64,000 nucleotides of DNA from Hippopus hippopus (lineage: Eukaryota; Mollusca; Bivalvia; Cardiida; Cardiidae): assembly GCA_946811185.2 (NCBI GenBank), contig OX328112.1, forward strand, positions 26,549,742-26,613,741. The letters run 5' to 3'. A program made the position numbers and the translations under genes. The notes under the pieces are model-generated. The model was given only the letters and a program-made list of their open reading frames with translations, searched no databases and was not told the DNA's origin. Positions 17,401-26,355 of the stretch are shown here, in pieces. Numbering within the stretch: position 1 is the stretch's first letter; the number at the start of each line of letters is the position of its first letter.

Positions 17401-18911
17401 TCCTTACATTCTTTCGCTCTTAAATAACACTGATGATCGTCCAACACATACTTTTTACAAGTCTTACAAAAGTATTCCCCACACACATGGTCCTCCTTCT
17501 TCCTTATGTCCGTCCTTAGTACCTTGTAACACCTGAAACACCTCCACCACTTTTCACACTGGGAAGGCCCACTGGGTTGACCTTTTCTCCTTCCATTTTT
17601 GTGTAAGGGTACTTTCTTGTGTTGTTTGTAACAATCATCTGACCTACAGTCCATGTTACAATCTGTGCACCTCAGAGTCTTGTTCGTTTTAGGGCAGTGG
17701 TCCCTCTTGCACACTATACATTTTTCTGCACACTGGTGATATTCCCTATTACTATAGTGTTTGAGACATTTTTCACAAAAATAGGAGTCGCTAAAAAACC
17801 CAGTGATGTTTGTTATGGCATGAAAGTGGTCGTCGTCCACCAAGTACACGTAGATACAGGGACGCCCGTCACTGCTAGGACCAGTAATAAATTTATTGCC
17901 TAGGCGAGCGCTGATGACCATCACGCGTACTCCTAGGATTTCCTCAAATGCCTCCACATCGTTGAGACTAGCTGTTCGATCTATGGGTACGCCTGCCATC
18001 TTACACAGAGCCCTTGCCAGCTGTCCTTGGTGTTTCTTCTTCTTTTTGACAAGGTCGTTATAGTAAGACAAGGGGACTTTTTGATATTCTAAAACCAACT
18101 CCAAGCTACTTTTTCCCTGTCTGTTTTTCGTTACCTCCTCCCATTCTTCCTTGGTACACCTCTTTAATTTTGCCCAGCTGACTCCAATGGCCCTTGCCAT
18201 ACACATTTTATCTTCATTCTCAATAGTCACTACCGAGCGTTTTAAATCCAATGAAGTGTTTTCACCTTTAATACGTATGATATGTTTTCGCTTGCCTCCT
18301 TTAGGTAGGTCAATGGTCCCTATTATTATATCAAAGGTCTCATCGATCGAAAGTTCCTGGTTACTATTGAGTACCTTTTCGAGGATCTCCATAACTCTAT
18401 TAGCGTCAAGGGTATCCCACTTCTGTAAAGGGACGACAACAGGGTTGTGCAAAGCATCGTGATATATCACGACACGACCTAGATCATTCCCCTGTAGGTG
18501 TCCTCGGGCCTCGTTAAGGGCTGCCTGGATCATGTCATGAAGTCCCTGCCTCACGTCTATTAACCGCTGACCATTGTACCGCTCATCCAATTTTACTTGA
18601 TATGTTGTATCTATTGCTGCATTTTTGGCATATGTGCGGGTGTCCTTCTTTCTCATTGTGTATTTCAGTTTGTTGTCGTTCTGTAGACCGGAGGGTCCCG
18701 CCCGTGGCTCTTCCCCTTCCCCTGTCTGAACAAATGGATCGTCCCAATCACCATCTTCCAAACACAACCTTGCTGTCTCGTTCATATCGTCATCAAAAAG
18801 ATCGTTCTGTAGACCGGAGGGTCCCGCCCGTGGCTCTTCCCCTCCCCCTGTCTGAACAAATGGATCGTCCCAATCACCATCTTCCAAACACAACCTTGCT
18901 GTCTCGTTCAT
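14448..18911 (-). CDS. PolB: Family B DNA polymerase, multi-domain
   Basis: A 1487-residue protein-primed-type polymerase. N-terminal duplication: 1-42 and 43-79. An OTU-like region has C237 in DKMCMARAIG and H362/H364 in DDDHFHAITN. Many CxxC pairs (zinc ribbons) fill about 379-500 and 538-618. The 3'-5' exonuclease residues are D514/E516 (FFDFEC), D655 (KGYDGYF) and D781/D783 (YCRSDVDIL). An inserted Vsr/PD-(D/E)XK-like endonuclease segment lies at about 905-1010 (YKLDGYCEE, YEYHGCVFHGCPVC). Polymerase motif A is D1064 (VDFTSLYSW, where the family usually has SLYP), motif B KLCLNSFWGK (1251-1260), motif C YDTDS (D1351/D1353). All catalytic residues are present, so it is probably active. The start is the first ATG of the duplicated segment. 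Confidence 0.92.
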   Translation of the reverse strand: MNETARLCLEDGDWDDPFVQTGGGEEPRAGPSGLQNDLFDDDMNETARLCLEDGDWDDPFVQTGEGEEPRAGPSGLQNDNKLKYTMRKKDTRTYAKNAAIDTTYQVKLDERYNGQRLIDVRQGLHDMIQAALNEARGHLQGNDLGRVVIYHDALHNPVVVPLQKWDTLDANRVMEILEKVLNSNQELSIDETFDIIIGTIDLPKGGKRKHIIRIKGENTSLDLKRSVVTIENEDKMCMARAIGVSWAKLKRCTKEEWEEVTKNRQGKSSLELVLEYQKVPLSYYNDLVKKKKKHQGQLARALCKMAGVPIDRTASLNDVEAFEEILGVRVMVISARLGNKFITGPSSDGRPCIYVYLVDDDHFHAITNITGFFSDSYFCEKCLKHYSNREYHQCAEKCIVCKRDHCPKTNKTLRCTDCNMDCRSDDCYKQHKKVPLHKNGRRKGQPSGPSQCEKWWRCFRCYKVLRTDIRKKEDHVCGEYFCKTCKKYVLDDHQCYLRAKECKDKFIPKYIFFDFECSQDDMSECENGYIPQKKIECADCQPSQVCKSCSKCKNCNTSWCGRTTHRPNFVLAHSVCPKCIDNELTAKSVCKRCGSRCKKCQKNLDEKDLGPCPGTCGFREVTFQGHDTAEQFGQWLFTEQHEYCKVVAHNMKGYDGYFLLEYLVDQSLRPDKIIYNGSKIMYMTVERDLHIKVIDSLNFLPMKLSALPKAFGLHELKKGWFPHYFNTRENQNYVGPYPDAKDYGYDFMGEKERSELVEWLKQRQCEVFDFRKEMLEYCRSDVDILRQACLKFRYLLMNATGEEKEVINGKGKTEKRWFGAVDPFDSVTIASVCMNVFRSKFLEEKWKVQLYDTDEWIPAKLCEGVLYVLVKDEWVSAAKLKVKGKEFVSTPIAKIPPSGYKEQYSKVSIQWLEWRALTDHVHIQHALNEGEKKIPGTRYKLDGYCEETHTAYEYHGCVFHGCPVCFPDKREDTYHPLTNQSLNELYALTLKKKAYLEQLGMKYVCIWDHDFKKLKDENEELKECIAQLDVADRLDPRESFFGGRTNASQLYYKTKEHEQVKYVDFTSLYSWVNKYCRYPVGHPKILTKDFGKLEEYFGIAKIKTLPPRGLYHPVLPYRSNGKLKFPLCRTCADTENQDSCTCSSEDRVLIGTWCIPEIKTALRLGYTLEKIYEVYHWEETTQYNPETGDGGLFAKYINTFLKFKQEASGPPDWVKTKQDMTKYMEDYHKKEGVLLDQNSIVKNPGKRALAKLCLNSFWGKFGQRLNMRQTKIYHESQANLFFQVFSDPTKEPLNFHILSNDMIQIEWIYKHDFHPEDNETNIYLATFTTCWARLKLYSVLEKLNKRVLYYDTDSVIYVSRPGEFDPPLGDYLGELTDELEQGEHIVEFVSGGPKNYAYKTSTNEETCKVRGFTLNYTNSKLINFEAVKAIVTDSKSSSNIVVTNPCKICRDKRKRKLYNREEKKSYQMVYTKRRKLDNYDTVPYGYD

Positions 18912-18928
18912 ATCGTCATCAAAAAGAA
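18677..18928. repeat. 126-bp tandem duplication at the 5' end of PolB
   Basis: Two copies (18677-18802 and 18803-18928) are almost identical. The length, 42 codons, keeps the frame and gives the protein two MNETARLCLEDGDWDDPF segments. The repeat reaches 17 bp upstream of the first ATG, so old leader sequence now codes for the DLFDDD linker. Confidence 0.9.
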
Positions 18929-18941
18929 GGGCTTTGACAGC

Positions 18942-19220
18942 TCAATCAATTTCCTCCTGTATTTGTACATACTCTAGCGATACGACCATGTCCTCCTCGT
19001 TAAAAGTAACCGGAGTCTGGATACGTCCACCTAGGGTTTGCAGCACCAAGTCCATTTGTTCTTCGATAAACTCATTATATTCCTGTTGTCTCAGCTGGAA
19101 AAGTCTAAGTCTTACAGACACGGAATCCTGGATCCCCATGGTCGTTGCAAAGTCCATAAGCTCATCCGGATCCGTATAAGAGTTTATCATAACGTCCATT
19201 ATTTCAGCCACAGCGTCCAT
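18942..19220 (-). CDS. Acidic helical hypothetical protein upstream of PolB
   Basis: A 92-residue, Glu/Asp-rich, mostly helical protein starting MDAVAEIMDVMINSY, with SVSVRLRLFQLRQQEYNEF in the middle. No domain is recognised. It is the first gene of the leftward block, ending 30 bp before the PolB start. Its start context, GAGCAACATGG, closely resembles that of the first rightward gene (AGCAACATGG at 7276), suggesting a shared expression class. Candidates such as a replication accessory protein or the missing terminal-protein primer cannot be tested by eye. Confidence 0.5.
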   Translation of the reverse strand: MDAVAEIMDVMINSYTDPDELMDFATTMGIQDSVSVRLRLFQLRQQEYNEFIEEQMDLVLQTLGGRIQTPVTFNEEDMVVSLEYVQIQEEID

Positions 19221-19350
19221 GTTGCTCGATTGAAATCTGAAAACAGAATAGGTATGTTACCGAGTGTGTCTTCTTATATACTCTCCATTAGCCTCGTTTT
19301 GAGAAAGAGCTATTTTTAGATATACTAATTTAATACAGGCATACGATATA

Positions 19351-20630
19351 TGAAATCGGGGTAAAAGGCACCCGCTGAAGTCATTTCTTTAGTCAGAAAA
19401 TGGATTTTATCGTGTTTTAAGTGAAATTTACTTTCGAATTTGATCATAGATGATAAGAACAGCCTCAATGACATTTTATCTAACAAGTTATCTCCAATAC
19501 CTTCATACCTAATTTGAAAATTTTTATTTCTTGATTTAAAATGAAATATAGCGACAGTAGTATGTAATGTAATATATGAAATCGGGGTAAAAGACATCCG
19601 CTGAAGTCATTTCTGTAGTCAGAAAATGGATTTTGTCGTGTTTTAAACGAAATTCACTTTCGAATTTGATCATAGATGATAAGAACAGGCTCAATGACAT
19701 TTTATCTAACAAGTGATCTCCAATACCTTTATACCTAATTTGAAATTTTTTATTTCTTGATTTAAAATGAAATATAGCGACAGCAGTATGTAATGTAATA
19801 TATGGAATCGGGGTAAAAGGCACCCGCTGAAGTCATTTCTGTAGTCAGAAAATGGATTTTGTCGTGTTTTAAACGAAATTCACTTTCGAATTTGATCATA
19901 GATGATAAGAACAGGCTCAATGACATTTTATCTGACAAGTGATCTCCAATACCTTTATACTTAATTTGAAAATTTTTATTTCTTGATTTAAAATGAAATA
20001 TAGCGACAGCAGTATGTAATGTAATATATGGAATCGGGGTAAAAGAAATCAGCTGAAGTCATTTCTGTAGTCAGAAAATGGATTTTGTCGTGTTTTAAAC
20101 GAAATTTACTTTCGAATTTGATCATAGATGATAAGAACAGGCTCAATGACATTTTATCTGACAAGTGATCTCCAATACCTTTATACCTAATTTGAATTTT
20201 TTTATTTCTTGATTTAAAATGAAATATAGCGACAGCAGTATGTAATGTAATATATGAAATCGGGGTAAAAGACACCCGCTGAAGTCATTTCTGTAGTCAG
20301 AAAATGGATTTTGTCGTGTTTTAAACGAAATTCACTTTCGAATTTGATCATAGATGATAAGAACAGGCTCAATGACATTTTATCTGACAAGTGATCTCTA
20401 ATACCTTTATACCTAATTTTTTTTTTCTTAATTTAAAATGACATACAGCAACACTTGTATGGAATGCAATATATGAAATCGGGGTAAAAGGCATCCGCTA
20501 AAGTCATTTCTTTGGTCAAAAAATGGATGTTTTTCTCGCTTTTTAAACGAAATTCATGTTAGAATTTGATCATAGATGATAAGAACATGCTCAATGACAT
20601 TTTATCTGACAAATTATCTCATATAGAGAT
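19351..20630. repeat. 226-bp tandem repeat array
   Basis: Unit starts (TGAAATCGGGGTAAAAG or TGGAATC...) fall at 19351, 19577, 19803, 20029, 20255 and 20474: four exact 226-bp steps and one of 219. The last copy decays around 20630. Each unit yields ~90-codon minus-strand ORFs that look alike, but 226 is not a multiple of three and the frames break, so I treat it as non-coding. It sits between the PolB block and the metallopeptidase gene. Confidence 0.9.
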
Positions 20631-20958
20631 AAAAGTTGAAAATCGACGTTCGGCGTAAATTCAAAAAGATTTTATCACTCAAAACTTGATTGCAATTTGT
20701 AACATTAGGTAAACAATTGTTACAAATTAGACTTACACGTTCATATATATGCAAAAATTAAAAGCCAGGTGTTTTTCTGCAGATGTTTTAAATTTTTCAA
20801 AACGGAAAAGTCACTTTAGATTTAATATCAAACAGTGTCTGGTTGCACAAAAGTAGCACATTGTTAAATCGAGGATTTCGAAAAGAAAAATTGACGAAGT
20901 TTGTTTCAGCATATTTATTTCAATTTTGGGCACCTCTTCTTTTTACTGAAACTGAAGG
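20631..20958. other. Non-coding spacer left of metallopeptidase gene
   Basis: About 330 bp of AT-rich DNA with no ORF or repeat I can recognise; presumably the promoter of the following gene. Confidence 0.4.
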
Positions 20959-21597
20959 ATGGATATTCTAAATTTACTGGAAATTATAGTTATGTTTCAT
21001 GCGATAGACATTAACCTTATAGAAGCTTTACGTTTTCTTTTAACAACAGGGATAGGACCATTCAAGTGCAAAGAGATGCGAGTCTCTTTATTTCACTTTT
21101 CAGGGTCACAATGGGTGAAAGAAGACATCACCTACCAACCACCCAAGTTCACTGATAAACGATGCCAAGTAATGATCTGTAGGGTTAATTCTTTTTTCGA
21201 TGCTTTAATTGAACAGAACTCCTATGATGCGTTTGTAAAATATAGCAAAGAACTTATAGCTCAATTAATGTTCTGTCTACATACAAGAAGTACAGATAAA
21301 AAACAATTACACATTTATTTACACCCTGAAAAAGATTCGAATGATAATGGCTTCACAAAGTATGCTGGTCCTGAATTTAATGAAATACACATTTTTTGTG
21401 GCAATATGAACTCAAAAAGACAGTGTGCCGGAACAATTATACACGAGATGGGACATGCAATATTGCCAATTGGGAATGGACATAACAATTTTTGGTTCAC
21501 AACAACCGCATGTCTCATGGCTGCTGCAAACTTATTTGTCACAAATAGATCAAAAGAAATGCCCGTGGTTTCAATCACGGGATCAAATATACAATAA
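20959..21597 (+). CDS. Putative SprT-like zinc metallopeptidase
   Basis: A 212-residue protein with a zinc-peptidase motif HEMGH (H162, E163, H166) in GTIIHEMGHAIL, followed by GHNNFW, where H175 can be the third ligand. The HExxH...GHxxxF/W pattern is that of SprT/SPRTN-like proteases. In the preceding ~60 residues beta-rich LHIYLHPEK and EIHIFCGNM segments match the usual layout before the motif. SPRTN enzymes cut proteins covalently attached to DNA. It is the only gene in the right ~3 kb and is transcribed toward the right TIR. A role as maturation protease replacing adenain, or in removing terminal protein, is inference; another metallopeptidase family cannot be excluded. Confidence 0.65.
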   Translation: MDILNLLEIIVMFHAIDINLIEALRFLLTTGIGPFKCKEMRVSLFHFSGSQWVKEDITYQPPKFTDKRCQVMICRVNSFFDALIEQNSYDAFVKYSKELIAQLMFCLHTRSTDKKQLHIYLHPEKDSNDNGFTKYAGPEFNEIHIFCGNMNSKRQCAGTIIHEMGHAILPIGNGHNNFWFTTTACLMAAANLFVTNRSKEMPVVSITGSNIQ

Positions 21598-22407
21598 TTC
21601 AAGTGTAGGTCAAAATGTGAAATTGTGTTAATACATGTATGTATGTAAAAAGAAAATCCTGTAATTCGCTAAAATAGTGTTTATGTGTGTTTGTGTGGGT
21701 GTGTGTCGGGAAAACTGTGTATATGTTTTTATATTGTAAAAAGGAATAGATTACAACGCTTTAAAGGTAGGTCGATTCATATTTTACTATCATATTTACT
21801 GCAGATTTTCATTGTGCACATTGAGAACCTTTCTTCTTTTCCCCCTGTACGCTTTCATTTTCTCCCCGTTCCGGTTAAATTTTCAGTCTTTTACCTCACT
21901 ACCGTAAAAACCAGGGTTTGTATGGTAACGAGTTATAAGCGTTTACAAACAAGTGAAGTAAAACGGACTTACCTTTCTATAATCGAGGTTCCAACATCAA
22001 TGATCTGGAAACGCTGTTACAACAATAAACTTTGTGCCATTTCTAACGCACACAACTTTTACTTTATTACTTAATTGTTTATTGATACCTAGAACCCCTA
22101 TGTAAAAACTAAATTGCTTTAGAAAATATACTCTTCTTCCAACAGTATATTGCCTGTCAGGAGAATCCAAACACAGCTGAACTGCATTAAGCAAGACAGT
22201 TTTACTGAAAAAAAAAAGAAACTCCTGTATAGGATATGTTATACAAATGCTTTTCATAAGTATGATCTGATATTAAAATGTTCATTTTGAAAATAACTAT
22301 CACATAACAGACTCTCACATTCCTCCGAAAATGTACATTCATCTACAAAACGTTTGCCTTTTATATAGTTAACAGACAAAAGCGTTTGATAAAGTGTTTA
22401 TAAATTC
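21598..22407. other. Non-coding region before right TIR
   Basis: TG-rich stretch (21674-21715), then AT-rich DNA. Two ORFs of about 130 and 86 codons overlap on opposite strands; neither resembles a known protein or has a supportive start context. Nothing else seen. Confidence 0.4.
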
Positions 22408-22740
22408 CATGCATTTTTAATGAGAGGCGAATGCTTTGTCTGAATTTCTGCAGACGATTCTATACAATCGCGCCAGACATCACGCATTTTAATCAGCGGA
22501 AAGCGACCTATTTTGTAAGAATATCGACATTTTCTCATGCATTTTTAATGAGAGGCGAATGCTTTGTCTGAATTTTTGCAGACGATATTATACAATCGCG
22601 CCAGACATCACGCATTTTAATCAGCGGAAAGCGACCTATTTTGTAAGAATATCGACATTTTCTCATGCATTTTTAATGAGAGGCGAATGCTTTGTCTGAA
22701 TTTTTGCAGACGATATTATACAATCGCGCCAGACATCACG
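22408..22740. repeat. 128-bp subterminal tandem repeat at right TIR
   Basis: Units start CATGCATTTTTAATGAGAGG at 22408, 22536 and 22664 (the last is partial). The left TIR keeps only about one and a half units (about 6965-7154). Each unit contains CAATCGCGCCAGACATCACG. The expansion extends beyond the symmetric TIR. Confidence 0.85.
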
Positions 22741-23620
22741 TGGAAGAGTGTCGACATTTCTCAAACATTAAATCATTTTGATATGCGACTCTGTCAGGAG
22801 AGTATCGAAAGGTCTCATGAATTATAAAAAAAAAATCAGAATTTCTAAGAAAGCTAATGATCAAACCAACAGGGAATTTTATATTATGCCACCGCTATTT
22901 GGGGATCGTAGTAAGTTTTTCGCAAACTTTTCCATGTAGAAGCGAGGACCTAAAAGCTGAGCTCTTAAATAGCTAGCGTGCAGGACTTGAGATGGGTCGT
23001 GGCTTCGATCCCTGGCTAGGTCGAGGACTGAAAATTGTGAAACCATTTATTTCTCTACCACAGCTGACCGTAATAATGGTTATGTGAGACAGCAGTCAGT
23101 GACTTGGAAAGAAAATGATGCCCTGGTAAAAGATACTGCTGGAAAGCATGTATAGGTGCACTGGCCGCAGCGACTTAAGTGCAACAAAAATGTTGAAAAC
23201 GGCGTTAAACACCATACGATTTTATTCATTAAAGTCAATACAAAACCTAGACTTTGAATGGTAAGGGGGGTAAAAGCGTTCACAGACAAAAGCATTTTTA
23301 GTAGAGCAACCTCTTTGAGAGAAAGTTCTCATGCATTTTCAATGGCGAATGCTTTGGCTGAATTTTCGGTTCTATACAATCGGGCGCCGGCCTGATCGGT
23401 CAAAACGCGCCAAAACACGCTTGGAATTGTCATCTAGCCTCGGCAGGTGGGAGGCAACGAAAGCCAGACAAAAGGTATGCAAGATTACGTCATATTGCCA
23501 CAGACAGTCTGACCTCCAACAGACAAAGGCCTCTAACAATAGTCTGAACTGTCAAAGACAAAGGCCTGGCCCCTATAGTGCCGCAGGCAATTTGACCTGC
23601 ATAGTGCCATAATTACTACT
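22560..23620 (-). repeat. Right TIR of element 1 (~1,061 bp)
   Basis: Reverse complement of 6094-7154. The outer end is GTGCCATAATTACTACT, followed directly by the CCCCCT duplication. Confidence 0.92.
22960..23235 (+). mobile_element. tRNA-headed SINE inside right TIR
   Basis: Head: CTAGCGTGCAGGACTTGAG...GGCTTCGATCCCTGG (B-box-like). Core: GACTTGGAAAGAAAATGATG...GTTGAAAACGGCGTTAAACACC. The same SINE is at the mirror position in the left TIR. Confidence 0.82.
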
Positions 23621-23626
23621 CCCCCT
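23621..23626. repeat. Target-site duplication CCCCCT, right of element 1
   Basis: Exact copy of 6088-6093. The flank continues TTTTACGGAGCATGACTCA, the end of a family-A foldback MITE, so the element landed in that MITE. Confidence 0.9.
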
Positions 23627-23929
23627 TTTTACGGAGCATGACTCATTTAATGAGTACAACATTTTTTTCTAATTCTAAATTTTGTTTAATGAGGTGTGTC
23701 AACCATTGTTAAAAATGTAGTAGCGGACGCTGTAAATCAAAGATTAGACTGCACGTCCAGTGGACTCCGATCTTGATCTACATCATCCGAGAAAGCTACT
23801 ATGAGGCCATATTTGCGGTGTAAGTAACGCACATTACTGATAAGATAAGTATGCACAAATATGGGATACGCACCTAAATAAGGCAGATTTCACTCTTTCC
23901 ATACCATAGACGACACCAGAAGCTTTTGT

Positions 23930-24000
23930 GGACAGTGTAGATCAAGATCAGACTGCACAGAAGGTGCAGTCTGATCTCTGATCTATACTGTCCACTGTTT
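23930..24000. repeat. Hairpin MITE, family B
   Basis: Palindrome GATCAAGATCAGACTGCACA...GGTGCAGTCTGATC inside the longer arms ACAGTGTAGATC / GATCTATACTGTCC. Related copies lie near 25125-25190, 31585-31640 and 54165-54235. Confidence 0.8.
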
Positions 24001-24409
24001 TATTCTAGATTATGAATGAACCGTCTCTTAATCTAGCAGCAGAACTGTATTTGTAGCCGTTGAAAAAATGCAATTTATTTATTTAATAAGTGAAGGAGTT
24101 AAACCACGATTAATTTTGACGAAAACGCCCAAGGGAAAAAGTAAACTCTTATCACGAACTACACGACTACGGGTATATTTTTTGGAGAGTGCAGACCAAG
24201 ATTTGACTGAAAATGCGAGCAGTTTCATCTTGGGATGCTGTCCTCGCTTCGTTACTGGTTCGAGCAAATGGCAGATAAGTTTAGTTTTATTCATACAATC
24301 CCTGTCTAACTTTTACTAGACGACAAAATTTCTGACGTGCACAACAAAACTTTTTGTCACAGTGTTTTAATCTTTTACCAGAAACCTCAAGTTTTAACGA
24401 CCCTGAAAA

Positions 24410-24492
24410 AGAAGGCTTTTGAAAATATTGTGGAAAAAAGAGGAGATGCTGGTAACCAGAACTGTCTCCTTTTTCCACAATGTTTTCTACCC
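24410..24492. repeat. Hairpin MITE, family C
   Basis: AAAATATTGTGGAAAAAAGAGG arm, GATGCTGGTAACCAG centre, and complementary CCTTTTTCCACAATGTTTTC arm. Confidence 0.75.
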
Positions 24493-25347
24493 TTTCAAAG
24501 AACCACAGCTGTGTAGTACCGGTTTTGACTTTGCCGTCTTCAGTTACTTTCAAATAGAAAAGTAAGCTATTTCTTGTTCGGGTAACTGTAAACCCCCAAG
24601 CTACAAAGCGCACTGACTGACCTTTTGCGAAAAGTGCAGATCAAGATCTTGCATCTACACTGTCCGATAAGGAGATATCTTTCTCCAAAAAGTACCTTTG
24701 AAATAGTAAGGTTTGGGTTTTTATTGTTTTCTTTGAAAGTTGCATTTCACTTATGTAGCAGGATATAGGTTAAATTTTATGACGGATGTAAACTTTTCTG
24801 TATTTACTTTTTTATCCCATCCTTTTAAGAGCTAGGATTGTCGTATTTACGTGGATAGATAAAAAAAAAACAAAGAGATTATTTATTCAAACCTTGGACG
24901 ACTATGTGCAGCTCAGTGCGCTTTTTTATGGACTTTACAGATCAAGATCAGATTTATTAAGATGTGTCCGGGGTTTCACATGTTCTAGACTAAGGCTCTG
25001 AAGCATCTAGCCCAAAGTCACTCCCCACAACAACCCGGCCATTACCTTCTGAAATTAATTCGCAGTAGGCGACTTTGACCACAAATTTTAACCCTTAGGC
25101 TACTAAGCGCGACTCACTGACCTTTTGCACACAGTGTAAATCAAGATCAGACTGCACAGAACATGCAGGCTGATCTTGGATCTACACTGTAATTCAATAA
25201 GCAGATATCTCTCTCCCAAAAATACCTTTGAAATAGCAACATTCGGGTTTTTACTATCGCCTTGAAAGTTTCATGTAAGCTAATTAGCAGGATAAGGGTT
25301 AATCAAAGTGGAAAGACAGAAACAAAAATGTTATTTATCAAACATAA

Positions 25348-25398
<51 letters not shown>

Positions 25399-25403
25399 TC
25401 TCT
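25348..25403. repeat. (TC)n microsatellite
   Basis: About 56 bp of TC dinucleotides with three single-base interruptions. Confidence 0.98.
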
Positions 25404-25741
25404 ATGTCTGTCTTGGTATCACTCTTGTTCACGTGGGTAGACAGCCCCGTGGCTTGGAACGGTTATTATACTCAGTGCTAGTAAAAGGAGTTACAGTGAT
25501 GCACAGATAGCTTACGTGCTGAGGTTTGCGATATAACTGAACTATTGTTGAAAACGACGTGAAAGTATTGGTGTCCAATCATCCAGCTGCAACGGTACAC
25601 TTAGGCATTGCCTCCTAAGCCGTCTAGGAGCGTAACGAGGAATCTCTCAGTAGGTATTTTTGTCAAAATGTTTTATCTATAGACAGCCAGTGTCTAATAT
25701 ATCCATTGTATCTGCTCACAGGTAAACCAATGACTGATGGA

Positions 25742-26137
25742 TAAGAGCACTTGGCTCTTGCGCCTGAATTTCTGTTAAAAACAACTCTAATACCAAATCG
25801 GTTATTTTCCTGTTTGAGCTATGCACCGTGAAAAGAGGACTTATTAATCTGCAAAAAGTTTCGACTCATGTCATAAGAGCACTTGGCTCTTGCGCCTGAA
25901 TTTCTGTTAAAAACAACTCTAATACCAAATCGGTTATTTTCCTGTTTGAGCTATGCACCGTGAAAAGAGGACTTATTAATCTGCAAAAAGTTTCGACTCA
26001 TGTCATAAGAGCACTTGGCTCTTGCGCCTGAATTTCTGTTAAAAACAACTCTAATACCAAATCGGTTATTTTCCTGTTTGAGCTATGCACCGTGAAAAGA
26101 GGACTTATTAATCTGCAAAAAGTTTCGACCCATGTCA
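25742..26137. repeat. Three tandem copies of a 132-bp unit
   Basis: Units start at 25742, 25874 and 26006 (TAAGAGCACTTGGCTCTTGC) and are essentially identical. Each contains the left part of a family-A foldback (GAGCTATGCACCGTGAAAAGAG to TTTCGACTCATGTCA); only the third continues into a complete foldback. Confidence 0.95.
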
Positions 26138-26355
26138 GCCTGCGCAGCACGCGCTGCGCAGGCTGACATGAGTCGAAACTTTTTGCTATCAGTAAATTTT
26201 CGGTATGTCTAAAGACCAGTCTACCTCATTATACAGTCGATTGTTAGAATAAATGGAGTGTATGGATCCATAGCTATGTGATGGCTAGCTTGGTATAATG
26301 CATCACGGAGATGCATTTATCCCCCCCCCCCGCCCCTCCTTTGACAGAGAATGGC
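26070..26355. repeat. Foldback MITE, family A, with poly-C tracts
   Basis: The hairpin centre is CATGTCAGCCTGCGCAGC with its complement at about 26131-26170. The right arm contains CATCACGGAGATGCATTTATC followed by C10, and another C-run lies just outside at 26374-26386. Confidence 0.85.

Larger units (their letters stand above)
6094..23620. mobile_element. Complete Maverick/Polinton (element 1), 17,527 bp
   Basis: It has inverted termini AGTAGTAATTATGGCAC... / ...GTGCCATAATTACTACT and a perfect 6-bp target duplication. The Polinton/adintovirus core is present: protein-primed-type PolB, retroviral-like integrase with chromodomain, FtsK/HerA-type packaging ATPase, double-jelly-roll major capsid and penton-like proteins. 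It also has less usual genes (TBP-like, PC4-like, BIR, SprT-like). All core frames are open, so the insertion is young or under selection. An adenain-type maturation protease was not found. Confidence 0.95.

Noticed and set aside
19325..20275. Three similar 90-95-codon minus-strand ORFs
   Set aside because: Products of the 226-bp tandem repeat; the unit is not a multiple of three and the frames break.
21997..22257. 86-codon minus-strand ORF near the right TIR of element 1
   Set aside because: No motif, no favourable start context, and an overlapping ORF of similar length on the other strand.
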